Positions 50,701 through 57,724 are shown, counted from the stretch's first letter. The stretch: DNA of 64,000 nt from Symbiodinium sp. CCMP2592 (GCA_905221615.1 CAJNDT010006020.1:1-64000); one strand, 5' to 3'. Notes: a model not told the origin generated them from the sequence alone. Translations and numbers: made by a program.

Positions 50701-52143
50701 GAAGAGAGAAGGAAGAAGAAGATCGCGGAGATCAACGCCAAAAGCAAGCAAAGACTCAAGGAAAAGGAAGAGGAGAAGAAGCTTTTTCCGTACCCCTACG
50801 ACTACGCCAGCGAATGGAAGGAATACTCCGAGAACGGCGAGATCTACAGGCAACACAGAGTTACAGGAGAAAAGCAGTGGGTCGACAAGGACTACACGTA
50901 CAAGCACGAGAAGGGAACAAAAGGAAAGAAGGAAGGAAAAGGAAAAGGAAAGCCAAAGGCAAGAGCAGAAAGCACAGGATTTCGACCTCGAGATGAAGAT
51001 GATCGCAAGTACTGGGAAGAACAGGACAGGATCTCAAAGGAACAAAGAGAAGCAAAAGCAAAAGCAGAAGAGGAGAAGAAGGCAAAAGAGGAGCAGATTG
51101 CCAAAGCAAGGTTGATTCTGGAAGCGGCAGCAGAAGAACAGGAGAAGAGAGACAAGGAAGCAGCAAGGCAGGAAGCAGCCGCAGCCGCCGAGAGAAGGCG
51201 AGAGGTAGAAGCAGCAGCCAAAGCCAAAGCAGAGAGAGAAGCAAAGGAAAAGGAGGAGACCGAAGCGGCAGCAGCAAAGGAGGCAGAGGAGAAAGCAGCA
51301 GCCGCAGCAGCCAAAGAGGAAAAGGAAAGAAAGGAGCAGGAGAAGAAAAGAAAGGAGAAGGAAGCCAGGAAGAAAAGAGAGGAAGATCAAAAGGCAGCGT
51401 CAGCGTACATTGCCAAGAAGGAAGCAGAAAAGAAGGCAGCAGCAACAACAGCAACAGGATCAGGTGAAGGAGACAGGATCCAGAAGCTTGAAGAAATGAT
51501 GAAGGAGATGATGAAGGAACGCAAAGAGGATAAAGAAAGGATTGCAAGCCTTACACAGGAGCTTGAGAGCAGAGGATCAGCAGCCGGGTCGCAGGCACCC
51601 ACAGAACCTGACACAACACCAGCAAAGGAAGAGGAGAAGCCAGAAGCAAAAGGAACAGGAAAAGCAACAGGAAAGGAGCCACCGAACGTCACACAGCACA
51701 AGCAGAAGGAAGAAGACAAGGACGACCCAGAACTGTCCGCCAAAGGACCAGTGAACGAAGCATCGTTCATGAAAGGAAAAGGAAAAGGAGAGTTTGAAGG
51801 AAACTGGTTTGCAGTCTACAGTTTCCAGAACAGGAAATACCAGTGGAAGTGGAACGAAGCCAAGACACAGTGGTACTGGTATTCAGGATCAAAGGAAACA
51901 GGTTGGAAAGCAGCGTCAAAGGACAAGCAAGGAAAGGAAAAGTGCAAAGCGCAAGCAAAGATGAAAGAAGAGTGGCTAAAGGAACAGCTTCACGACCAAG
52001 AGGAAGCTAAAGACAGCGAAGAGGAAGGCAAAGTAACTTCCAGTGAAGCAAAGGAACCGCGAGCAGTACTGAGGCCAGAGAGCCAAGGAAAGAAGCAGCA
52101 GGACACAGGAACCGTGGCACAGCCCTTTTTGTTTCTGTGGTGA
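41722..52143 (+). CDS. Copia Gag-Pol polyprotein (3473 aa) with unusual N- and C-terminal extensions
   Basis: One uninterrupted frame. Residues ~1-440 hold two or three hydrophobic segments (near 15-35, 110-130, 355-385) and a small Cys/His cluster near 60-95. Gag core about 540-720, then a GKGKGKG/RGRG-rich stretch and a CCHC knuckle at about 863. Protease DSGAD at 1084. Integrase HHCC from ~1549, with D1591, D1655 and E1695. Reverse transcriptase with D2176 and HVDD at 2264-2267. RNase H about 2460-2615. Then about 850 residues not expected in Copia: a hydrophobic stretch and Cys-rich segment, long coiled coils, and two aromatic WW/OCRE-like modules (near 3020-3060 and 3360-3405). The frame's first ATG straddles the LTR and primer site; a later Met (about residue 14) may be used instead. 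No stop or frameshift, so it is probably competent. Confidence 0.93.
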   Translation: MVAELPPGTSLAAMMLLVAIGTMMLGAMAVCLVAGWKQMRANEQITKKTETVLNMPTLRIAVRSGTKYHRRGCGHLRNHNVTAGNARDFDACSDCYPDRVLVEEKEKRNMKCYGLAACMVLLVGFALGSLATLCGMILVPGARSMAVRPWQALGNNVETKEELALGDVLSSKDASRGRKELTYVESDESELMAVWSSRRKPNTHRNRYRNYDVYGEYYQQGYNECSVNPDGTNVNTIRNTNAYTIKDYVEIGKVMVPYALLCMNQVMNELYSVVSVTGEYYTEENRNGNQNTENQESESLESGYAPRYLVKQQREVLRKFVQEHVHSFVEKLATVGKKFHDVVHVIVQEVISNRVVFQGIRIAVFLGTPMGLITWITLSYYSSVFFARASNRSKHQRKTRGERRAQAVCRKQCKSLLLAALVYSNLETAKGMEDALKALAEINAQTLQGIQTLAEEIRNSAASGSQREAGLTQAFQETLTAVQEQQKTAQTALADAHTNAATTLEEIGASLEKAVKEQRKPGEVELHKLIKSPEAFSPGTWQEEKSGWTEFRNRMRIWLGAVDSNMVKIMDIAERNLKDDKQVKMAEMSAEAKETSRRLYSVLCSYTKGRPYRVVKHVAEENGMEAYRMLLKEYQPTNRARSLELFHNILNYKFAHNKGIAENILEYEEHIEKYEKATGEKVQENLKVSTLIQGMKPDVKRHLLLNMDEKTQYNTLRQYLVNYESTERWTNSLAAQQGTPHRTTTDLIDKGDDHGGLAAMDINQAWYKGKKGYGKGYVHHKGKGKGKGKKGGKDFGKGYGFDSKGKGKGKGFGGFGKGRGRGNWKGRGRGFRGYKGKGKGRGRGFFRHKGKGKGKAQAATGVCHYCHKYGHFEAQCRQKMRDMGYQARNVDLENQSEQASTTGTSTQAPSSANKTSTSQSQASQGTQRPVIRMVSMYHMGDEPTSFPEEFALSENSEEIEIEYFGRVLRVVGEEVQEERSETEEFWIGDEDDEFQDCDEVSDDAWLQWHLAGTPIGTQDRGYYFECPNGCHETPWHPNMQECENGCHHPPRRNRVERTAPSRTITRFARAARNARSREIEVVLDSGADISLAPMWMKKYGRKAPNTTKVVLRDAQGSRIKVSDQRIIEVEFRDVQGNIVKVEEVFLISSVVHPLLAVGKLLKKGWEFRDGTATGTFLTEGTTKIAVNYNNNSLTTKAFVRAVNWEAEAKPIPMYLCENLKELIEEQRVGWTNWRDPYQVHFSLGTSEHVDTYLMFPPGKFAYRAVLIEDDDQWYLLHHSIMFEELEEPFGTIFDGSKEYRTLTLVSLKEFPLNLIGTPKEDEDRKMFEEYTEDAWSISMDGTTLTRYHNSLRKTLFNPRDTNDIPVDIGNLKPDRYTYGEEPINKDFFEDDKFWTLDEPHRDPEPLGGLSWTGRSVFELIEPVNPKARRPKQKVHQLDTIPEQEEEQEETSEAQAPAHRHELAGELSFTFNGHEYNQQNSLKALRELCKELGVSKAGSKQEILRRLSRSIMEAERHMELVSGQKKYKEFLEAEPLKVPKQPKPEEVAVHNLTHLPYASWCPTCVACKGKESPHLRENPEKERSSRPTFCMDFCFTGTSHDEAPAAVSLVCVDSWSRNMVCIPTASKGKDLVEHLCEGVTYLSTQLGYGTINLKADNEGTMMKLKQVIQKQRAALGLGTVLQDAVSGQKETNGMAERAIQTIRRQGTTLIRHLEHRTGTYIAHTHPIFSWAFRHSAWTLNRYHRHSSTGMTPYEFMAGRPYEGQLAEFGESLLVLTNRSGTRANRKGDPIWLRGVFLGKTDNNLFITWHMDGIKTSRSAKRCLEHFDVKGISSVGIHTWEVKHTTLATRNIPRKNIPGPIAEAPPVMDGATQEQSVEDSAPSAPSGPIAGPIVIQGGDSAGKSGPTRTTYLESKAKQAQSKRKAEEELEQEYDQNKHDEAASDPTSSSSSSKEMDAASEEELIPDSAMASELLSARGPAPLRKMEFDDVGTGSKIPKIDSPKKKYPPFNVGRVFEHNDEELPEAEPGTEDIFWEDSYSDIGDSDEEQDIFKSEDSGPPEVAEAQLQELDREAMLTEINRLTEMKALARKPLQELEREEERETEEEESNQGTKWLTTKFVFDWRFRNGRWMRRARLVAREFKGAEVRNDTFSPATSASLVRLIPILGLQQEHSLYSIDVKDAFLQVPQRTRCACQFPKEYVDLFGDQDPSCRNEGLLLLRVLPGQRDAALLWSDHFAGTLKEQNFDRSKACPTLFRDDRNSILVVHVDDIQAAGKTRHLEPKLGKLGETYELKVEGPFLTEQELEVGESHQTIRFLKRKFSYHNHELHITSDPKYLVKLKEELKLTSKASKPTPCTQESQEQDNTQTLNQEQAASFRKSVGILLYVSQDRPDVQFAVRGLASKMSEPTHGSWKHLVHLVQYMSRTEGYHLVYRKTPRGLSNLHESIRNGNYDFTGIRPKEHHLLEVFSDSDWAGKKDTRRSTSSGIVCLDGQCIYSFSRNQKSVSLSSGEAEYYAGASAASDSILLKEAVEFLTRKQCKVHLYMDSSAARGIITRQGVGRVKHLQIRTLFLQDLHKEGTISVHPVGTKENTADIGTKPLSAKRIRLLLHWLGFQTSENEPVGREELKEHKAQTQAKAVVRMIKSPGTLSFAALLFAGISGISDSLQIQSFKEQCFESCVQEEEFQPDFQEHVFCCASACEQDGMCSDTSACELGTSAGTAHGTTCCEMLSQLKELCGTLAERSGIQELVRPVAEGQGTVERQSQGTLAAMEASASSSKNTAEVFKELEILKEAATALRNASDERNLIAESIRKNTEEAARLRKSQEHVAGCVESLTGQIYDVKHQVQEMAEQNDRDRQQVKEHMAFVLGTCDAVKEQLNQMMQDFYEQQQEEQEEEEEDEEEQRKREAKDRELEGELRREGHGQGTAPSRATSPTSQERKEYSDRGYFEGIQEREQEAGNENEAYVNSYVGGEDPGEYPDEGTAAAEEEESEEAKEERRKKKIAEINAKSKQRLKEKEEEKKLFPYPYDYASEWKEYSENGEIYRQHRVTGEKQWVDKDYTYKHEKGTKGKKEGKGKGKPKARAESTGFRPRDEDDRKYWEEQDRISKEQREAKAKAEEEKKAKEEQIAKARLILEAAAEEQEKRDKEAARQEAAAAAERRREVEAAAKAKAEREAKEKEETEAAAAKEAEEKAAAAAAKEEKERKEQEKKRKEKEARKKREEDQKAASAYIAKKEAEKKAAATTATGSGEGDRIQKLEEMMKEMMKERKEDKERIASLTQELESRGSAAGSQAPTEPDTTPAKEEEKPEAKGTGKATGKEPPNVTQHKQKEEDKDDPELSAKGPVNEASFMKGKGKGEFEGNWFAVYSFQNRKYQWKWNEAKTQWYWYSGSKETGWKAASKDKQGKEKCKAQAKMKEEWLKEQLHDQEEAKDSEEEGKVTSSEAKEPRAVLRPESQGKKQQDTGTVAQPFLFLW
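41723..41734 (+). promoter_or_regulatory. Copia primer-binding site
   Basis: TGGTAGCGGAGC immediately after the LTR resembles the complement of an initiator-tRNA-Met 3' end, the common Copia primer. The exact tRNA of this organism was not checked. Confidence 0.7.
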
Positions 52144-52340
52144 TCTAGGTAAAGTGCAGGAACGTCTTTTGTACAGTCGAGCAACCTTGGAGAGGATTGC
52201 GAGTGAACGTGCGCATACGTTTGCGATGAGGAACAGTGTTTGTTTTGCAAGTGAAAAGGAACTGCAGCGTGTTTACTGTTTGTCAAGGAAAAGTCGGAGT
52301 CACCTCAGTCGAGGAACTTTCGCTAACTCCGAAGGCGGGG
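52144..52340 (+). other. Copia 3' untranslated region with purine tract
   Basis: Non-coding after the TGA at 52141-52143. GAAGGCGGGG (52331-52340) abuts the 3' LTR and is the likely plus-strand primer. Holds four AGGAAC hexamers although it encodes nothing. Confidence 0.75.
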
Positions 52341-52518
52341 TGTTAAACATTCTGCCAGGAACAGTAACACAGCTAGTGCAGTACAGTTAATGTACAGGAA
52401 CAGCCGTCACGCACACGCGACGTGCAGGCTCGAGACCCCAGGACACACCGTGCCCAGGAACAAAAGTGTCCAACAGTCTTTGTGGGTAGGAACCCTTAGT
52501 GAAGCCCGTTCTTTAACA
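52341..52518 (+). repeat. Copia 3' LTR (178 bp)
   Basis: Identical to the 5' LTR except position 52472 (A versus G). Followed by the target duplicate CACTT at 52519-52523. Confidence 0.95.
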
Positions 52519-54289
52519 CACTTCCAGAATAGCAGGCAACCAGTGGTCGTGCAAAGCGAGGCTGTCGCTGCAAGTATACCTGGGAAAAAGGGCGCGGGTC
52601 GGGCGCAGCAAGCGCCAGTCCCCCAGCACGTGCGGCAATGATGTGGGCCATTCGTTCACAAAGCAGCACTGGATATGCAGCCTCATCGGCAGTCGGGAAA
52701 GAGGTAGCATGTGGCTGCAAACGAGGTTTCCAAGAAGCGTGCTGGTGGTCGCGTGAACATCGGAGAGCGAGAGGCTGAAACCAATCGGCAGAGCACCACA
52801 ACAGGGTGGTTTTGTCACGTGTGCCACCATGCATGCAGGCATCGTAGACCACGGTGTGATGTGGTGAGCGGAACAGCTCGTCCAGGCCATCACACAACCA
52901 AGCCAAAGAGTTGCGTGGGTTTTCCACGGTGACGAAGATTTTCAATTGTCGAGCCAGGTCAGCAATTTGCCCGACGGCACGGTAGAGCATATTGGCCTTC
53001 TGGACCCTTTCAAGATCTGCGCCAGTCAAAGTGGAGAGTCCTTGGGGTTCGGAAGTGCTGCGCAAAGGTTGCGGCACCCGAACACCAGCAGCAGTCAATT
53101 CTGGAATGGGTCTTGAGCGCGCCGCAGACGCGGTGCCACATGGCGGCGCACAATGGATCCAGACAATATTGGCCGCCTCAAGACGGATGATATCCAGAAG
53201 AATGCAAAGGTCGTCAGCATCGGTGAGGTCAAGACGTTGTATGGGGAAGCGTCCACGTGCGGTGGATTTATCGATTGCAAGCGTTCTGAAACCCAGTTTC
53301 TGACAGGCAGTGCTGAGCCGAGCCGTGCCTGCAAAGATCTCGATAACCAGCGGTGTGGCCCGTTGCGGAAAGGCCTCCTGCAAGCCAGTATGCGTGGAAG
53401 CAGATGCACTGGTGGATGGTCCGGCGTCAGGCGAACCTAGAGGTTTTAGGGAGGGGCAGGCGGCGGGTTTAGGGCCAACTAGGGGTCGGTAGGCGACCTT
53501 GGGCCGCTTGGGCGGTGGCACGGGGAGCACAGCGTCTGAGGCCGATCCGGACTCAACTTGAGGCAGGAGGAAACGAGCATCAAGGAGTCGAACACGATGT
53601 GCCTCGGACAGGAGGCCAGTGTCACGAATGCAGAATCCAACAATCAACAAGCGAGTACCGTCCCAGTCACAAGTTGCGTGCAGCCTCTCTGAAGGAAGCA
53701 ACTGTGGGCCGTCAGCAACAGGCAGCAAGTAGCCCAGACGCGGCACGTCGGGGTCGGGGCACGGACACTCGCCTTTACCCTCAACCCAAATCTGGCCTTT
53801 GTGGAAAACAGAGGCAGGCAAGATCAGGTTGGGATGGGCATGATCGTTGTTGGCGTCGTTGTGCAGAGGCGCCTTTAAATTCAAGAAAAGTCCAACAGAC
53901 GAGAAGCAGCGAGAGCCAAAAGACGCCGACAAGACGGCGGCCAAAAGCATGGTACTAAAAGGAAAGGCGTGAAAATTAGAGCGCAGTCCGGCTTTGGCTT
54001 GATGGACATATGCGCCGGATGTGAAAGATTTGGGAGCTGTCGGGTCCACAGATTCTTCTGACGGGGCACCGGCAGTGTCTGCAGGGAGCAAAGCGATCAA
54101 GCTCCGAAAATCGTCATGACTAGCAAAACCGGCCTGTAGGCATTGCAATGCTATCGCCTCCGCGGGTGCCAACACGTCGGCAACCTCAGAAGTGGCAGCA
54201 GGGGGAAAATGAAAGCCCACTGAGTGTGGGCCATAGCCAGAAATGGCAGCCGCCTCAACAGGCGGAGCTGAGGTGTCGAGATCTGTTTG
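52519..54289 (-). CDS. 5' half of DIRS-like polyprotein: 2OG-Fe(II)-dioxygenase-like and C5-methyltransferase-like domains
   Basis: The frame is open directly after the Gag UGA, with no nearby ATG; a GTG at 54220 is used here only for numbering. Residues ~75-205 show LH(120)-N-D(122), then KGQIWVEG, H181 and R190 in an RLHATCDWDGTRLLIVGF context: the HxD...H...R signature of 2OG-Fe(II) dioxygenases, close to TET/JBP or AlkB style. Residues ~290-500 show LVIEIFAGTARLS (motif I), CAPPCGTASAARSR with C361 (motif IV), and VENPRNS (motif VI-like, ENP). This suggests a cytosine-type methyltransferase fold. The frame then runs into the Copia LTR at 52518 and resumes at 41539 in RT. Pairing a modification writer with a possible eraser in one polyprotein is inference; neither activity is proven. 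Confidence 0.65.
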
Positions 54290-54292
54290 TCA
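54290..54292 (-). promoter_or_regulatory. In-frame UGA between Gag and Pol, candidate readthrough site
   Basis: Gag ends ...GKSE-UGA and the next codons (CAA ACA GAT ...) stay open in the same frame into the dioxygenase, methyltransferase and RT parts. The context UGA-C is among the leakier ones known. The second retroelement in this window has the same arrangement at 63216-63218. Confidence 0.55.
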
Positions 54293-55645
54293 CTCGGATT
54301 TACCCTTGCCGGATCCCTTCCAAGTGCGAGCTCGGCAATTACGGAAGGAGTGGCCCACACGGCGACAGTAAGCACAAACATGGACACCCCGAGGGCAGCG
54401 CGGTGGGTCTCCCTCAGTCTTGGCCTTGCAGCCGGCGCAATTATGGTCCCAACAGATGGGCTTGCCGTCCTCGGTTTTCTGGTGAGCGTCCTTAAGTTCA
54501 GCCGGCATGGTGCGTGCCTTTGTAGCCTGTGCAGCAGTAGCCTGGGCGCCTGTGCTCCGTCCTGGTGTCGTATGCTTGGCAGCGGTAGCCGCCTCTTTTG
54601 CACGGCGACGGCGCTTGGCGGCTCGGGACAGTCCTTCACCTGGTTTGGCAGGGGAGCCTTGCTCAAGGTCTTGAACCTTAACATCCGGTGCACGGCCCCA
54701 GGTAGCCATCAAGTACATGGTGATCCGAGGGTCTGTCCTCAAAGCATCCAAAGCCTTACCCAGAGGGTACTCGCCAGCGGTACTGGGCTTAAGCGATGGC
54801 ACCTCGGACGCCATGATCAACCAGGCTTCACGATCGGCCTGCACAATGCGGTTCATATCAGGCTTGTGGAACCCTGGAGGGCACTCCTTAGTCAGTGCGT
54901 GAAGCAAGCAGTGAACCCAACGCTCATGCTGGGCCCACGTCAGTACCTTAGCCTGGTCCAAGGCCAGACCGCGGCGCTGAAGGCACCACTGCAACTTGAT
55001 CGGCGAATCATAAGAAGCAATGTCCTTGGGCTGTTCACTTCCGACCTTCAAGGAGTTGTCCTCAAGTCGAAAGATTTTGCTTTGGTCCTTCGTTGAAAGC
55101 TGAATTTCTGATTCGCGGCTGGTGCATTTGCCTGGCGATATCCAAGTGATGCCCACATCATGCATGTGACAACAGAGGTCCACCAGAGCATGGGAAGGGA
55201 CCAAATCACGCTCTATATGCACCCCACTAAGCCGACGGCGCTGATCTTCGGCCCTGGCCTGTTTTTCAGCAAGTGGAAGCTTTCGAGGCTGTTCGGCAGA
55301 GTCCCCTTGCACAGCTTGACGCAACTGAGCTATGACATATGTGGCGGACTCGAACATCAATCGCTTCAAGATAGACACATCCCCCAAACGGGGAGCAGCC
55401 CCCAAGATCTTTACTGCAAATGCGTCCATTTCCGCCTGTGTGGGTCGATCCTGAGGCGTGCCACAGGAATATGCAAGCGAGGCAAAGGAAGTGATCCCTT
55501 GGTCAGACAGTGCGGTGTGAATTGCACCCCCGCCGACGTCTTGACATCGCTGCCGAAATGAAGCCTCACTGTCAACCAGCGACATGTCGCCCCCTAAAGG
55601 CGGCTCGAGCACCAAGTCAGCTGAGAAGTCAGGGCTGTGTTCCAC
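54290..55645 (-). CDS. Gag-like protein with C-terminal zinc fingers (DIRS-like element)
   Basis: 451 codons. Helical body, then a basic linker (AAKRRRRAKEAATAAK) and Cys/His clusters CWDHNCAGC, CPRGVHVCAYC and the CCHC-like CAYCRRVGHSFRNC, ending KGSGKGKSE. The position between recombinase and Pol and the zinc knuckle point to a nucleocapsid-type RNA-binding role. The ORF start is an ATG at 55645, 70 bp after the recombinase stop. Confidence 0.7.
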   Translation of the reverse strand: MEHSPDFSADLVLEPPLGGDMSLVDSEASFRQRCQDVGGGAIHTALSDQGITSFASLAYSCGTPQDRPTQAEMDAFAVKILGAAPRLGDVSILKRLMFESATYVIAQLRQAVQGDSAEQPRKLPLAEKQARAEDQRRRLSGVHIERDLVPSHALVDLCCHMHDVGITWISPGKCTSRESEIQLSTKDQSKIFRLEDNSLKVGSEQPKDIASYDSPIKLQWCLQRRGLALDQAKVLTWAQHERWVHCLLHALTKECPPGFHKPDMNRIVQADREAWLIMASEVPSLKPSTAGEYPLGKALDALRTDPRITMYLMATWGRAPDVKVQDLEQGSPAKPGEGLSRAAKRRRRAKEAATAAKHTTPGRSTGAQATAAQATKARTMPAELKDAHQKTEDGKPICWDHNCAGCKAKTEGDPPRCPRGVHVCAYCRRVGHSFRNCRARTWKGSGKGKSE

Positions 55646-55715
55646 TCACGTAACATGACCGGCACACCAGATGACCCCCAACACACAAGCATCACGCTCG
55701 GCCCCGCAAGGCGAA

Positions 55716-57443
55716 CTAGTGACTGTCCGCCACTGCCTTCTTGCAGTTGCGACACACTGATGAGTCAAACCTGATTCGCTGTGGAAGACTGTACAAGTCG
55801 CTAACCATCCGCCCACACATCAGTACGCGGCGGTTGTTGTCAGCAATCATGTGCAGCAAGCGAGTTCTCTGATGCTGTAAAAATGTTGTGCCTTCCGCAG
55901 GCTCCGGCGGCGGCATAATCCGGGCCGGTTCGTCATCGCTTCCGGAGCCATCACTTGAATCACTTGATCCACTCGAACTAGAAGAATCGGAATCCTTGCC
56001 GACAAGTTTGTCGTCTTCTGCGCCCAAAGAGGACACACCGCCGTCACCCACCTCAGCTTCGGGTGGCTCATCAGCAGAATCCTGCCCCATAAGGTTCGCG
56101 TCATCATCGCCCGGAAAGAAGACGTCTGGCTGGCTCGGTGCTCCCTTATCAAGCGCGTCGACCAAGCCAAACATGTCGTCGTCGCCCGTCACCCTCTCCC
56201 AGGACTCAGCAGAGGGAGGGTGGCGATCATCCGTCTGTGCAGCGAAACCCAATCGAAGCTCTTCCAAGCCACTCCCGCGCAAATAACCCGCACGACCAGC
56301 ATCTGGATCAAAGACACCCTCTCGGATCTCTGAGATCAAGGCCATGAGCAGGCGGAGGGGCCGGGCCAACTCGTCATCGCCATAAGTGTCAGCCATCCCG
56401 GCCGAGTTTGCGTGTCCACCCAGAACCAACCGGTCCAAGTGTTCCACGCCACGCTTTGTCGCCATGGTAAGGAAAGTCCTCTTCAGCGTGTGGCCAGATG
56501 TTCTGAGTGATCCACGGTCGACGAAGATCTTCTGAAGCCATAAAGACATCTCCTCAGTGCTCACGGATGCACCGGTAGGTTCTCCTGCAGGGCCTGGCGT
56601 AGGCAAGGGTGGAACGAACTCTGTAAGTCCCACCTCCATTCGAGCCTCGTGCCACAAATCGAGCCAGTTTGGCCCAGCGATACCTCGTCCAGGAGCGATC
56701 ATCCGAAGCGGTGCACCCGCAAAGAATTTAGAGTTGACTGTTTTGTAATCCTCACAAGTAAATTCCAGGAAGAGCCTCTCACCATCAGCCCCGTATTCCA
56801 GCCCACACGAGATAGAGTGCTGAAAATCGGACCAACGGGATCGCATGTACGCGCAGCACAAAGCTGCTCCCGCGAAAACTCGATCCCAAGCGGGGACACT
56901 CTTGTCCCCCAACATGGAATGGAGCAGCCTCAAGTTCTTCAAGGTCAAAGGGTCTGCCCTCTGGCGCGCCTTCCGCCGTGCACCCCTCGATGCTGCACCA
57001 AGACACCGCCTGCTGGATATCACGTTCTCAATCTCCTCAACTGAGAAGACATGTCGAACGAAGATCAACGCCTCACGAAGCGCACGCATATGTGCTGGCT
57101 TCGCTCCGCCAGCTCTGGCTGCAACCATGTGCTTGTAAACATTGCCCTCTTCATACGGAAAAGTCTCGTCGGACCATCCCTCACTTTTGTGAAAACGAAG
57201 CAGAGAGTTAACACGCTTAAGCAGCGTACTCGGAGCTTTTGGATGCAACCAATCCCGAAGAACTTCCGTACGTTCTTCTGCGGTAGCACACTCAAGCAGA
57301 CTCTTGCAGATCAAGAGGTCCGGGCGAAGATCGGCCCACCTCAAGATAACAAAGGTCCATCGAGCCATGGCCTTGTCGTGGTCCTTGTCGCGCTGATCTT
57401 GCCAAGATATGCCGTGGCTTTTACGTACCACCGAAAAACACAC
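55716..57443 (-). CDS. Tyrosine recombinase (DIRS-like element integrase)
   Basis: The catalytic domain lies in the middle: Arg in YMRSRWSDF, HTLKR (H-x-x-x-R region), the second His in LGGHANS and Tyr in DTYGDDEL, in the right order for the R-H-R-H-Y family. The upstream half resembles a SAM-like core-binding domain. A long acidic/serine C-terminal tail (DSSSSSGSSDSSDGSG) follows the catalytic part, which is unusual. Its first codon is a GTG. The natural N terminus is probably supplied from the overlapping acidic ORF (57341-57724) by frameshifting at a T5 run. Expected to integrate circular cDNA. Confidence 0.8.
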   Translation of the reverse strand: MCFSVVRKSHGISWQDQRDKDHDKAMARWTFVILRWADLRPDLLICKSLLECATAEERTEVLRDWLHPKAPSTLLKRVNSLLRFHKSEGWSDETFPYEEGNVYKHMVAARAGGAKPAHMRALREALIFVRHVFSVEEIENVISSRRCLGAASRGARRKARQRADPLTLKNLRLLHSMLGDKSVPAWDRVFAGAALCCAYMRSRWSDFQHSISCGLEYGADGERLFLEFTCEDYKTVNSKFFAGAPLRMIAPGRGIAGPNWLDLWHEARMEVGLTEFVPPLPTPGPAGEPTGASVSTEEMSLWLQKIFVDRGSLRTSGHTLKRTFLTMATKRGVEHLDRLVLGGHANSAGMADTYGDDELARPLRLLMALISEIREGVFDPDAGRAGYLRGSGLEELRLGFAAQTDDRHPPSAESWERVTGDDDMFGLVDALDKGAPSQPDVFFPGDDDANLMGQDSADEPPEAEVGDGGVSSLGAEDDKLVGKDSDSSSSSGSSDSSDGSGSDDEPARIMPPPEPAEGTTFLQHQRTRLLHMIADNNRRVLMCGRMVSDLYSLPQRIRFDSSVCRNCKKAVADSH

Positions 57444-57724
57444 TCCAGGAACGAGCCACTTTCTCTAAGACGCCTCTTCTTTTCCGAAGGTGGGAGAATT
57501 TCCTCGGGATCATCTGGCACAGGGAGGTCAGGCAGCATAAAAGTGTCTTCCCAACCCACCACATCGCTAGGCTCGAAGATGCTCTTGAACACACCGTGTT
57601 CCCAGGGCAATTCCGCGGGCTGTCTAGCATCGCTAGCACAAGCATCCACAGCCGCACTCAGCAAAGCTTCGAAGTCTATCCTTGGGCCCTGATCGCTCGA
57701 GCACCCGTTACTCGCCCCCTGCAT
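57341..57724 (-). CDS. Acidic ORF overlapping the recombinase N terminus
   Basis: An ATG at 57724 gives MQGASNG followed by an acidic segment (FMLPDLPVPDDPEEILPPSE). The last ~34 codons overlap the recombinase frame, which lies one base back (-1). The overlap holds GTTTTTC (about 57427-57434), where a ribosome could slip from this frame into the recombinase. Alternatively one base is missing or extra and both were one gene. Confidence 0.45.
   Translation of the reverse strand: MQGASNGCSSDQGPRIDFEALLSAAVDACASDARQPAELPWEHGVFKSIFEPSDVVGWEDTFMLPDLPVPDDPEEILPPSEKKRRLRESGSFLECVFRWYVKATAYLGKISATRTTTRPWLDGPLLS

Larger units (their letters stand above)
41545..52518 (+). mobile_element. Young intact Ty1/Copia retrotransposon (10,974 bp) nested in the DIRS-like element
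   Basis: Two 178-bp LTRs beginning TG and ending CA, a 5-bp target duplication, a tRNA-type primer site, a purine tract and a single full-length ORF with integrase before RT (Copia order). The LTRs differ at one position (G at 41676, A at 52472), pointing to recent insertion. It lies opposite in orientation to the host element and splits its polyprotein gene. Confidence 0.95.

Noticed and set aside
42226-52286. Long minus-strand and alternative plus-strand ORFs over the Copia element (for example 47445-48254, 50861-51547, 50459-51115)
   Set aside because: Shadows of the single 3473-codon frame, produced by K/E- and G-rich codons.
56845-57692. Plus-strand ORFs opposite the recombinase
   Set aside because: Antisense to a gene with clear catalytic motifs.
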